DNA from: RGIG4034 sp045628945
Lineage (GTDB): Bacteria; Bacillota; Clostridia; Lachnospirales; Lachnospiraceae
Reading direction: 5' to 3'
Assembly: GCA_045628945.1 (NCBI GenBank)
Contig: JAZQQG010000002.1
Span: 1-30,273, forward strand
DNA length: 30,273 nucleotides
The translations under genes and the position numbers were made by a program. The notes beneath the pieces were generated by a model, which saw only the letters and a list, made by a program, of their open reading frames with translations, was not told the origin of the DNA and ran no database searches. Within the stretch, counting starts at the first letter, position 1. Each line of letters starts with the position of its first letter. Below, in pieces: positions 7,444 through 15,321 of this stretch.

Positions 7444-8940
7444 ATGAGACGAAGCGGCATTTTGATGCCCATCTTTTCCTTGCCGTCTGCGTACGGTATC
7501 GGAACCCTGTCAAAAGAAGCATATCAGTTCGTGGATTTTCTGAAGGCGGCGGGACAGTCCTATTGGCAGATTCTGCCCTTAGGCCCCACCGGCTACGGAG
7601 ATTCTCCCTACCAGTCATTCTCTACCTTTGCAGGGAATCCTTATTTCATCGATCCGGACGATCTGGTGGAGAGAGGGTACTTGACTAAGGCGGATTGTAA
7701 GAAGTACGATGCTACGGTCAATCCGGAATATATTGAGTATGATAAGGTCTATGAGACGCGTTTTGCCCTTCTTCGCAAAGCCTATGAAAAGAGCAACATC
7801 CAAAACGATTCTGCCTTCAAGACCTTTGTAAAAGAGCAGAAGCTTTGGCTGGAGGATTATGCCCTCTTCATGGCCGTAAAAGGCAAGATGAACAATGTGG
7901 GCTACGATGAATGGCCGGATGATATTCGCCTTCGTAAGAGTGCGGCCCTTAAGAAGTATCGTGAGGAGCTGGCAGAGGAGATTCTTTTCTATGAATTTCA
8001 GCAGTACATGTTCCACCTGCAGTGGACCGCGTTAAAAAAGTACGCGAATGACAACGGAGTACAGATTGTCGGAGATATTCCCATCTATGTGGCCTTCGAC
8101 AGTGCAGACAGCTGGAGCAATCCGAAATTATTCCAGTTTGATAAAGACGGCAAGCCCATCGGCGTAGCGGGATGTCCGCCCGATGCCTTCTCAGCTACCG
8201 GTCAGCTCTGGGGCAATCCGCTCTACGATTGGCCGTATCATAAGGAGACCGGTTTTGCGTGGTGGCTTGCGCGTATCGAATACTGCTTCCAATTGTATGA
8301 TGTGGTTCGTATCGATCATTTCCGTGGGTTTGATGAGTACTATGCGATTCCTTACGGCAATCCGACTGCGGAGTTCGGTAAGTGGGAGAAAGGCCCCGGC
8401 TATGATCTTTTCAAGGCTATGAAGGAGAAGCTTGGCAACAAGCAGGTCATTGCAGAGGACCTTGGTTTTTTGACGCCCTCTGTCTTAAAACTTGTGAAAA
8501 AGACCGGATTCCCGGGCATGAAGATTTTGCAGTTTGCTTTTGACTCCAGAGAGGACAGCGATTATCTTCCACATAATTATACAAGCAACAGCGTTGTCTA
8601 TACAGGAACCCATGACAATGATACAACGCTCGGATGGTTTGCTTCGATTCCTGCCAAGGATCGGGCTTTTGCAAAGCGCTATTTAGACATTCACAGTAAG
8701 AAGCGTGTTGAGATGAACTTCGTTCGTTCGGCTATGGCCAGTGTTAGTGATACCTGTATTATTCCGATGCAGGATTATCTGGGAATCGGCGGCGAGGGGC
8801 GCATTAATGTGCCTTCCACCCTGGGGACAAACTGGAAGTGGCGTATGAAGGCGGAATGCTTGGAGGAGGCGCAGAGCGCACCTCTGGCAGAGGAAATCTA
8901 TGCGCTTACGAAGATGTTCGGAAGATTACAGAAAGCATAA
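7444..8940 (+). CDS. malQ: 4-alpha-glucanotransferase (amylomaltase)
   Basis: The 498-residue GH77 enzyme moves glucan segments between maltodextrins, making chains that phosphorylase can use. Family blocks are visible in order: WQILPLGPTGYGDSPYQSFS near the N-terminus; GDIPIYVAFDSADSW; VVRIDHFRGF with the nucleophile Asp; VIAEDLG with the acid/base Glu; and TGTHDND with the third carboxylate. AGGAG (7432-7436) precedes the ATG. It lies 50 bp behind glgP and ahead of a strong terminator, and should share the LacI-controlled promoter. Length is typical of the family. Confidence 0.97.
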   Translation: MRRSGILMPIFSLPSAYGIGTLSKEAYQFVDFLKAAGQSYWQILPLGPTGYGDSPYQSFSTFAGNPYFIDPDDLVERGYLTKADCKKYDATVNPEYIEYDKVYETRFALLRKAYEKSNIQNDSAFKTFVKEQKLWLEDYALFMAVKGKMNNVGYDEWPDDIRLRKSAALKKYREELAEEILFYEFQQYMFHLQWTALKKYANDNGVQIVGDIPIYVAFDSADSWSNPKLFQFDKDGKPIGVAGCPPDAFSATGQLWGNPLYDWPYHKETGFAWWLARIEYCFQLYDVVRIDHFRGFDEYYAIPYGNPTAEFGKWEKGPGYDLFKAMKEKLGNKQVIAEDLGFLTPSVLKLVKKTGFPGMKILQFAFDSREDSDYLPHNYTSNSVVYTGTHDNDTTLGWFASIPAKDRAFAKRYLDIHSKKRVEMNFVRSAMASVSDTCIIPMQDYLGIGGEGRINVPSTLGTNWKWRMKAECLEEAQSAPLAEEIYALTKMFGRLQKA

Positions 8941-8949
8941 GATTATAAG

Positions 8950-8982
8950 GGTGGTACAATCTTCAGATTGTACCACCTTTTT
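8950..8982 (+). terminator. Intrinsic terminator of glgP-malQ
   Basis: GGTGGTACAATC (8950-8961) and GATTGTACCACC (8966-8977) form a perfect 12-bp stem with a 4-base loop, followed by TTTTT (8978-8982). It ends the glycogen operon nine bases after the malQ stop. Confidence 0.92.
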
Positions 8983-9018
8983 CGGATTATTGGGATGATG
9001 AGAAGAAGGAGAAACGAA

Positions 9019-9987
9019 ATGGAAGAATTGTTTGCGACGCATGGAAATTCGGAGAATGCCTCCTTAGAGGAGCGTTTGGAGTTGGCAGGGAAACGCCGCC
9101 TTGAGTGGGGGGCCAATGATGCAAAACGGGATGAAGGAAATGAGGAACCGGAGGGATTAGTCACCTGTCGCAATCTGTCCTATGGGCCGGATTCAAAATG
9201 GAATCTTTTGGATCTCTATTATCCGGAGGGCGAGATACCGATTCTGTCCGAAGGGAATCGTTTGACTTCGGCGAAACGCAAGTGGCCGTTAATCGTGAGC
9301 ATTCACGGCGGCGGTTACTTCTATGGCGACAAAGAATTGTATCGGTTCTACTGTATGGACTTGGCAAAGCGTGGCTTCGCAGTTGTGAACTTCAATTATC
9401 TTCTGAGTCCGGAGCATGTATTCCCGGCACAGTTGGACTGTGTGGACCTTGTCATGAGCTGGGTGGAGAACCATGCGGAAGAATACCGGCTTGACTTAGA
9501 GAACGTATTTTTGATTGGAGACTCGGCAGGTGCACAGTTATGCAGCCATTATGGGGCAATCTGGGCGAACGATGCGTTCCGTGCACGGTTTGGTTATGAG
9601 AAGCATGCGTTGACGCTTCGCGGTCTTCTTCCTGCCTGCGGAATGTATGATGTAAGAAAGCGTGCCATGAATGACCCGGATGGGCTCATGGCAGACTATC
9701 TTCGCGGTACTTCTTTGGATGATCCCAGACTGGACGTACTGGGGGCAATCGATTCCCGTTATCCGGCGACCTTCGTGTTCTCCGCCAAGAATGATTTCTT
9801 ACGGGAGGAATGTGAGCCTATGGCAGAACTCTTAAAATCCCGCGGGGTATCCACCAGATCCAACATCTATGGTCTGGATGTGGAGGAACCGATTTGGCAT
9901 GTTTTCCACGTGGATATGAAATCCGAGGTTGGTCGCAAGTGTAATGACGACCAGGCCGAGTTCATCCGCAGTATGTTAAAATACTAA
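9019..9987 (+). CDS. Alpha/beta hydrolase (HSL-type esterase/lipase)
   Basis: The 322-residue cytoplasmic protein has the HGGGY oxyanion-hole motif (residues 96-100) and the GDSAG nucleophile elbow with Ser169, as in the hormone-sensitive-lipase group of carboxylesterases. The likely acid is Asp in SAKNDFL and the base is His in the WHVFHVD stretch near the C-terminus. The ATG at 9019 has AAGGAG (9006-9011) in front; an upstream TTG or ATG would run back into the malQ terminator. No clear promoter was seen. It is convergent with the next gene, the two reading frames overlapping by four bases. The natural ester substrate is unknown. Confidence 0.9.
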   Translation: MEELFATHGNSENASLEERLELAGKRRLEWGANDAKRDEGNEEPEGLVTCRNLSYGPDSKWNLLDLYYPEGEIPILSEGNRLTSAKRKWPLIVSIHGGGYFYGDKELYRFYCMDLAKRGFAVVNFNYLLSPEHVFPAQLDCVDLVMSWVENHAEEYRLDLENVFLIGDSAGAQLCSHYGAIWANDAFRARFGYEKHALTLRGLLPACGMYDVRKRAMNDPDGLMADYLRGTSLDDPRLDVLGAIDSRYPATFVFSAKNDFLREECEPMAELLKSRGVSTRSNIYGLDVEEPIWHVFHVDMKSEVGRKCNDDQAEFIRSMLKY

Positions 9988-10952
9988 ATCTGAATACCCT
10001 CATCGGTTGTATTATTGTTCTTAACGGCGGTGAATTCACTTAATACCCAATCGTAATCGCCACTGGTTACGAAGGAGCCGCAATACTCACAGACACCGAA
10101 GGAAGTCCCCTCAATCGGGGCATTGCAGTTCGGACAATTGAAGCCTTTGTTGCGCTCCTCTGCACTGCGGCTTACGGAGCCTAAGGTTCTCATGAAACGC
10201 ATCTTGTAGAACATATTCCAACGGGTGGTGCGGTCGCCGTAGAGGATCTTGCCGGTAGCCTCCTCCACCTGGTAATCAATCATGCTGGCGGCCAGGTAGA
10301 CGGTAGCATATTCATATTCGGAATCCCGACGATAGCTGGTAAGATAGGCTTCACTGACACTGATGCGCTCTAAATGATTGATGATTCCCTGCTGACGCTT
10401 TTTCTCTAACTGCTGTTCCGTCTGCTGGTAGAGGTTCTTATGCAATACCGCCCGCACGGAGCTTAAGTCGCGGGCTTCCCAAGCAGCCTGGATATCCATA
10501 TAGACCTGTTTTACATAGGAGATGAAATCCGGAGCCGTAAAGGCAGGGTCGTTCTGGCGAATCAGGTTGGAAATCTCATCGGTTCGGTTGGGAATCGTCT
10601 GATGAACGGCATTATAGTTTGGCGGCGCGACATGGACCGGTGCCTGCGGTCGCTCCGGAGTCAGTGCTTTTTTCGCTTTCATAACCAGAATCCCCACAAC
10701 AATAATGATTACAACAATCAATGCGATAAACGGATGTTCAAACGCAAATACGATGAAGGAGAAAATATCGAAACAGTCCACACTGTCCGAGCTGTCACTG
10801 CCCCAGTCAAAGTCAAATCCGCCGCTGTCATAGTCGTTGAAATCTCCAAAACCTGCATGAGCCGGAACGGTAACGGCGAAGAGTACGGTGCTAAGGACAA
10901 GGACCGTGAGCAGTATTCCCATCCATTTATGTTTGTTCATTTTGTTCTTCAT
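9984..10952 (-). CDS. Membrane protein with Tim44-like and zinc-ribbon domains
   Basis: The 322-residue protein has a signal peptide ending near PAHA-G, a Gly/Asp-rich segment, a strong membrane helix (ALIVVIIIVVGILVM), then a Tim44-like domain starting near DPAFTAPDFISYVKQVY. Near the C-terminus a CPNC...CEYC zinc ribbon is complete. Tim44-like domains bind membranes or proteins; the exact role of this bacterial family is unknown. After signal cleavage the Tim44 and zinc parts should face the cytoplasm. I chose the ATG at 10952 because GGGGAG precedes it; the GTG at 11006 lacks a binding site. It is the last gene of the TIR operon, 56 bp behind the glycosyltransferase. Confidence 0.8.
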   Translation of the reverse strand: MKNKMNKHKWMGILLTVLVLSTVLFAVTVPAHAGFGDFNDYDSGGFDFDWGSDSSDSVDCFDIFSFIVFAFEHPFIALIVVIIIVVGILVMKAKKALTPERPQAPVHVAPPNYNAVHQTIPNRTDEISNLIRQNDPAFTAPDFISYVKQVYMDIQAAWEARDLSSVRAVLHKNLYQQTEQQLEKKRQQGIINHLERISVSEAYLTSYRRDSEYEYATVYLAASMIDYQVEEATGKILYGDRTTRWNMFYKMRFMRTLGSVSRSAEERNKGFNCPNCNAPIEGTSFGVCEYCGSFVTSGDYDWVLSEFTAVKNNNTTDEGIQI

Positions 10953-11008
10953 TCTGTTTCTCCCCAATTCTATTTGTTCTTTTATCAATCGAATCGACCG
11001 CAACACGG

Positions 11009-12178
11009 TTAATCGGCAAAAATGCGACCGAGAAGTTTCTCGTAGGTGAATTCTTCCGCAATGATTCGATGACCGGCGGCGGCAATGGCTTCTCGTTCGT
11101 CCTCGTGTTCCAGGTAATACGCAATCTTATCAAAAAGATCATCGTAGCTCTCAAACCAGACAATGGACTTCCCGTTTTCGAAGTATTCCCCAAGCTCTGC
11201 CTGGTAGTTGGTCAGACAGAAGCCACCGGCACCGAGAATATCGATGACACGAAGCGGAATACCGGTCTGAATGCTTCGAAGGGAGATGTTCAGATTAATC
11301 TTACTGGTATGGAAGATTATGGGCATCTCGGTGCAATAGTCTGCATAGCCGCAGTAATGGACGGGAAGATTTTTGGCTTCCCGATCGGCATAGTGGTCTA
11401 AGGGATAATTGCTTCCCAGAACGGTTAAAAGATTCCGTCTCTCGTTCACGGTTATTTTTTTCTGAATCATGCTGATGAGCACCTCGCGACGACACTCCCT
11501 GTAGTTTTCACCCATGTCAATCTTGACAAGCTTATAGATTTTCTTGCAGAGGGACTCATCTAACAGGTCATGAATCATATCCAGTCCATAGACCAGGGTC
11601 TGGGCGGACATCAGTGCATCCAGATATCCCTTGATATAGGGATTGAAGGCCTGAATCTGATCATAGAAGTTATATTCGTTATCATACATATTGCCCAGGA
11701 AACTCAGTTCGTGTCGATACCGCGAGGCGTTTGGATTGGCCAGACGGTTTGCTTCGATGACACGGGATACGCGAGCGACATTGCAGGCAAGCGGAAGATA
11801 ATTTACTGTTGTGATTCCTTCCTTTACCAAGCGCTCATAGAGTCCGTAATCGAAAAGATAGACGCGGTTACAGGCGTTATTTAAGGTGACGGATTCCAAA
11901 ACCAGATGGGGACTGTCATAGCACCAACTGACATAGGCAATCTGCAAACTCTGTGCTATGCGGGACAGATCCGGGAAATAGTTAAAAGAAAAGATGGTAT
12001 CGATGGCATTCTCTTTTACCTGGGTCGAAATCGCTTCCATGAATGGCTCGTCGAAATCGTAAACGGTTCGGGGCGCTGTGGAGGTTACCACATGCAGGCC
12101 CAGATTCTTCAGGGCCTCGACACAATCGGAATAGGTATTTTCGTTCCAGGTGTAATAGAGGATGTTATGAGCATTCAT
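11009..12178 (-). CDS. CgeB/DUF3880-like glycosyltransferase
   Basis: The 389-residue product resembles CgeB-type glycosyltransferases with two Rossmann lobes. The N-terminal half has the DUF3880-like run FSFNYFPDLSRIAQ and YVSWCYDSPHLVLES; the C-terminal half has SKINLNISLRSIQTGIPLRVIDILGAGGFCLTNY, typical of the donor-binding lobe. In Bacillus, CgeB works in spore-surface glycosylation; in clostridia relatives are tied to surface or flagellin glycans. No membrane segment is present, so it acts in the cytoplasm. The ATG follows GGGAGAATTCT. It lies 22 bp behind the TIR gene and probably in the same operon. Sugar and acceptor cannot be inferred. Confidence 0.82.
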   Translation of the reverse strand: MNAHNILYYTWNENTYSDCVEALKNLGLHVVTSTAPRTVYDFDEPFMEAISTQVKENAIDTIFSFNYFPDLSRIAQSLQIAYVSWCYDSPHLVLESVTLNNACNRVYLFDYGLYERLVKEGITTVNYLPLACNVARVSRVIEANRLANPNASRYRHELSFLGNMYDNEYNFYDQIQAFNPYIKGYLDALMSAQTLVYGLDMIHDLLDESLCKKIYKLVKIDMGENYRECRREVLISMIQKKITVNERRNLLTVLGSNYPLDHYADREAKNLPVHYCGYADYCTEMPIIFHTSKINLNISLRSIQTGIPLRVIDILGAGGFCLTNYQAELGEYFENGKSIVWFESYDDLFDKIAYYLEHEDEREAIAAAGHRIIAEEFTYEKLLGRIFAD

Positions 12179-12200
12179 AGAATTCTCCCAATGAAAATCG

Positions 12201-13565
12201 TTATTGTGGCAGCTTGGTGGGATCGACGGTAATTACCGGACGAACGCCCATCTCGGAGTGGACACACGGCTGCTCGATAAAGAGGTCGGTCTCGTGATCG
12301 GTGGTGGCAACATAGAGCTTATTTACATCGCTGCCTCCATGGTCACGAAGCCACCAATAGTAGTTCTCGGTATGGAGATACTGAATCTCGGTATAATAGG
12401 AGTCCCGATAGTCGTCATGCGCCAGGCAGGCCTCGTTCGGAGCGGCATAAGGGTGCATACCGGCTTCCGTGAACCAGGACAATTCCTCTGAGGAGAGGAT
12501 ATAGACGAGATCCTCGGAGGTCACGATTCCGTTCACGGCATTCCCGGACAGTACATTGGCCGGAGATTTTACGGAAACGGTAACCATGGCGGCTTTTTCC
12601 TCCTCGGTAAACTCATAGAGAAAACCGGGAGCGGAGGCATAGAAATTAATTCCGATTACCTCATAGGTTGGAGCCTGATCGGGGTAATATACCACTTCCT
12701 TATCCGAGTTTAACCAGGTGCGCAGATTGCTCTGTGGCCACTCGTTGTTGCCGCGAATCTTGGCAATCAATTCCTGATCGGTGACGTAGTAGGTCTCTCT
12801 TGTGCCGTAGTCGACTCCGTCATAGTAGTTTAACTTTCCGCCTTCCGGAGAGTCATAGGGCTTCATAGACAAAAGATACTTGGAGACGAGGGTCAGGGTG
12901 CCGTCGTCATTGATACGTAATACACGCCATTCAATGGGCGTTTGATAGAGGGAACCGAAGGTCAGGGTCTCCCCCAACTCATAGACAATCGGTTCGGGTT
13001 CGGGATCGGAAGTAACGTGATTGGTGGGGGTATTCTTTTCTTTTTCACGGAAAAGCGCATGCGCCAGCAGGAGAACCACCAGGAGGAGTACTACAATAAT
13101 CACAAGCAGAAGCTTGGATTTTCTCGTGGCGGGACGTGTGTTTGCTGCTTCTTCTTCGGACTTGGTCTGCTCGATGTGCGTAGCAACGAGTCCCTTGACA
13201 CCCGCAAGCAGCGCCTGCTCACGAAAATGCTTGGCAACAACCCACTGATGGGTCATGAGGAAATATTCCATGGATTTACTTAAGGTAACTTCCTCCAGGG
13301 GATAGACAAGGATCGGAATGCGATGGCTGACCGCATACTCCACCTCACGAAGCACGTGGGGAGAAGCGTTGGAGGCCTCGGACAGGAGAAGCACCACGAC
13401 ATGACAATTGTCCATATTCGAGATCAACTGCTCCGCATATTCATTGCCGGGAACGATGTCTCGGGTCGAAATAAAGCAAGGATGCCCGTTCTCTTCCAAA
13501 AAATTACAGATTCGGTTGGCCTGATCGGTCTCATTCGAGGAAAATGAGATGAATACATCGCGCAT
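12201..13565 (-). CDS. Transmembrane TIR-domain protein with outer DUF6273-like domain
   Basis: The 454-residue protein has an N-terminal TIR-like domain (1-110): VFISFSS starts the first strand, and the SPHVLREVEYAV helix offers E74 as the likely NAD-cleaving glutamate. A charged linker leads to one membrane helix (151-169), then a short acidic/proline linker and an outer domain (200-450) like DUF6273: IEWRVLRINDDGTLTLVS, LRTWLN, YYWWLRDHGG and MGVRPVITV. TIR domains in bacteria are often NADase effectors of immunity, but some only scaffold. Here the effector would be cytoplasmic and the sensor outside. AAAGGAG (13577-13583) lies before the start. It leads a three-gene operon. Confidence 0.88.
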   Translation of the reverse strand: MRDVFISFSSNETDQANRICNFLEENGHPCFISTRDIVPGNEYAEQLISNMDNCHVVVLLLSEASNASPHVLREVEYAVSHRIPILVYPLEEVTLSKSMEYFLMTHQWVVAKHFREQALLAGVKGLVATHIEQTKSEEEAANTRPATRKSKLLLVIIVVLLLVVLLLAHALFREKEKNTPTNHVTSDPEPEPIVYELGETLTFGSLYQTPIEWRVLRINDDGTLTLVSKYLLSMKPYDSPEGGKLNYYDGVDYGTRETYYVTDQELIAKIRGNNEWPQSNLRTWLNSDKEVVYYPDQAPTYEVIGINFYASAPGFLYEFTEEEKAAMVTVSVKSPANVLSGNAVNGIVTSEDLVYILSSEELSWFTEAGMHPYAAPNEACLAHDDYRDSYYTEIQYLHTENYYWWLRDHGGSDVNKLYVATTDHETDLFIEQPCVHSEMGVRPVITVDPTKLPQ

Positions 13566-13594
13566 TTGTTAAGGTTCTCCTTTTATGAAGGGAA

Positions 13595-13611
13595 CTACTG
13601 TGTTACAGTAG
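13595..13611. promoter_or_regulatory. Operator-like palindrome downstream of the TIR promoter
   Basis: CTACTGT (13595-13601) and ACAGTAG (13605-13611) are perfect inverted repeats around GTT. The site lies just downstream of the minus-strand -10 (13624-13629), at roughly +6 to +22 of the TIR transcript. That is a classic place for a repressor to bind. The cognate regulator is not evident in this window; a short RNA hairpin without a T-run is the alternative. Confidence 0.5.
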
Positions 13612-13623
13612 ATATGATAATAT

Positions 13624-13652
13624 ATTATAACACATATCTAACGGATTGCATC
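13624..13652 (-). promoter_or_regulatory. Extended -10 promoter of the TIR operon
   Basis: Read on the minus strand, TATAAT (13624-13629) is preceded by TGT, giving an extended -10. The -35 position 17 bp upstream (GATGCA, 13647-13652) is poor, as is common for extended -10 promoters. Transcription would run into the TIR gene. The A/T-rich block could also hold a + strand promoter for the gene at 13700, but I could not assign one. Confidence 0.6.
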
Positions 13653-13699
13653 GGTGAGTGACAGAAACCTGTAAGAATCCGTTTGTGTAGGAGAAGAGA

Positions 13700-15262
13700 A
13701 TGTCTGGATTAAAAATGGGACATATGAAGAAAATCATCAGTGCGGGGCTCTATATTGGTTTCTGCCTGATTCTGTTGGTATGCATTTACGAAAAAAAGAA
13801 TCTGCATTACGATGAGGTCTTAACGTATGTCCTCTCGAACAATACGAGCGATGACCGCACGACCGTATTTCAGGAGCATATGGTAACCGTGGAAAATCCG
13901 GAACAGATCTGGCTTGAGAGTATGACCGTACAAAAAGACCATCGGTTTGACTACGTCAATGTCTGGAAGAAGCAGACCGCCGACGTGCATCCGCCCCTTT
14001 ACTATGTATTGGTTCATACCATCTCGTCGCTTTTTCCGGGCGTATACAGTAAATGGTTTGCGGGGATTGTGAATATCTGTTTTGCGCTGCTGACCCTGTT
14101 TTTCCTGCGTAAGGTGTCTTATCTGCTTACGCAGAGTGAATTGGCGGTATTCGTAAGCTCGGTGGGGTTCCTCTTCTCGGCAGGCGTGCTGTCGGCAGCA
14201 ACCTTCCTTCGTATGTATGTGGTTACAATGTTCTTTGTAACCTGCATTACTTATGTGTTTCTGCAGGCGATTGAGCAAAGGCGGAAGGAATTCTATCTTC
14301 AGGCCGGAATTGTTTCGGTACTGGGAAGTCTGACCCATTACTATTTTATTATTTATCTGTTCTTTTTGTGTCTGACCTTCGGAATCTATCTCCTGGTTCG
14401 CAGAGCGTGGAAGGATACCGGAATTTTTATCGGGACCATGGCAGCGGTTGGCATCACGACGATACTGATTTTCCCGAGCCTTTTGAAGCATATGTTCGGG
14501 GGAACTTCCCGTGGGGCAGAGACGATGGAGAATCTGGCCAATCAGTCCTTCGGATATTATGTCAGCACGCTGAAGGCATGTGTTTCGATTGTGAATCATC
14601 AACTGTTTGGCGGTCTGTTTTTCTATGGGCTTGTACTTCTTTTGACGGTGGCAATCGTAGGATGGGTTCTGCATCGAAGAATCGAACCGCATTTTGGCTG
14701 GGTGCTCGTTTGGGTTCCTGTTGTTTGTTACATTCTCGTAATCTCAAAAATTACGGTGGCGGTGACGGATCGTTATTTCCATCCAATCTATGGATTGCTG
14801 CTCGTAGCCTCCATCAGTGGGGCGGTGGCGATATTTGCGCGAGTGTTGCCACGGGGAATCGCGATCGGTGCGACTGCGGTGTTCGTAATGCTCACAACCT
14901 TTCTTGATTTTCGTACGAACTGGTTCTATCTTTATCGCAGTACCGGAATGTTACTGCAAAACGCAAAAGCCCATGCGAATGTGGACTGTATCTATGTAGA
15001 GGCAATTCCGAGCGAATGGAATGTGGCATTTCTGGAATTTCGAAATTATCGTTCGCTCACCTTGATGAACGGGGAGGAACTGGCCGGGCTTGATCAGATA
15101 CCGGTTGATACGGAGAACGGATTGGTTGTATCCATGGGAATCGGGGGCGATTTTGAGACGGTTCGTGCTAAGGTACAGGAGAGTTTCCCGGAGTTACAGG
15201 ACTATACGGAATTGGGAAGACATTCGTTTACGGTGACGTACTTTTTTAGCAAGACAGAATAA
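13700..15262 (+). CDS. GT39-like membrane glycosyltransferase
   Basis: The 520-residue polytopic protein fits the GT-C fold of lipid-linked sugar transferases (ArnT/PMT type). After the first helix the outer loop carries HYDEVLTY, whose D-E pair matches the catalytic loop of the family, and ADVHPPLYYVLVH, also typical. About ten further hydrophobic segments and a soluble C-terminal region follow. The enzyme should transfer a sugar from a polyprenyl-phosphate donor to a glycan, lipid or protein outside the membrane. AGGAGA (13689-13694) sets the ATG at 13700; in-frame ATGs at 13715 and 13724 are less well placed. It heads the group with MBOAT and SGNH genes, 59 bp ahead of the former. Confidence 0.82.
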   Translation: MSGLKMGHMKKIISAGLYIGFCLILLVCIYEKKNLHYDEVLTYVLSNNTSDDRTTVFQEHMVTVENPEQIWLESMTVQKDHRFDYVNVWKKQTADVHPPLYYVLVHTISSLFPGVYSKWFAGIVNICFALLTLFFLRKVSYLLTQSELAVFVSSVGFLFSAGVLSAATFLRMYVVTMFFVTCITYVFLQAIEQRRKEFYLQAGIVSVLGSLTHYYFIIYLFFLCLTFGIYLLVRRAWKDTGIFIGTMAAVGITTILIFPSLLKHMFGGTSRGAETMENLANQSFGYYVSTLKACVSIVNHQLFGGLFFYGLVLLLTVAIVGWVLHRRIEPHFGWVLVWVPVVCYILVISKITVAVTDRYFHPIYGLLLVASISGAVAIFARVLPRGIAIGATAVFVMLTTFLDFRTNWFYLYRSTGMLLQNAKAHANVDCIYVEAIPSEWNVAFLEFRNYRSLTLMNGEELAGLDQIPVDTENGLVVSMGIGGDFETVRAKVQESFPELQDYTELGRHSFTVTYFFSKTE

Positions 15263-15321
15263 GGGAAAATTTCGATAAAAACGAGATTGCGAAAACGCAT
15301 ATTTCGAATGGGAGTCGGTTT

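Noticed and set aside
10602..11012. Plus-strand open frame opposite the Tim44-like gene
   Set aside because: Composition and lack of motifs or a binding site show it to be a shadow of the minus-strand gene.
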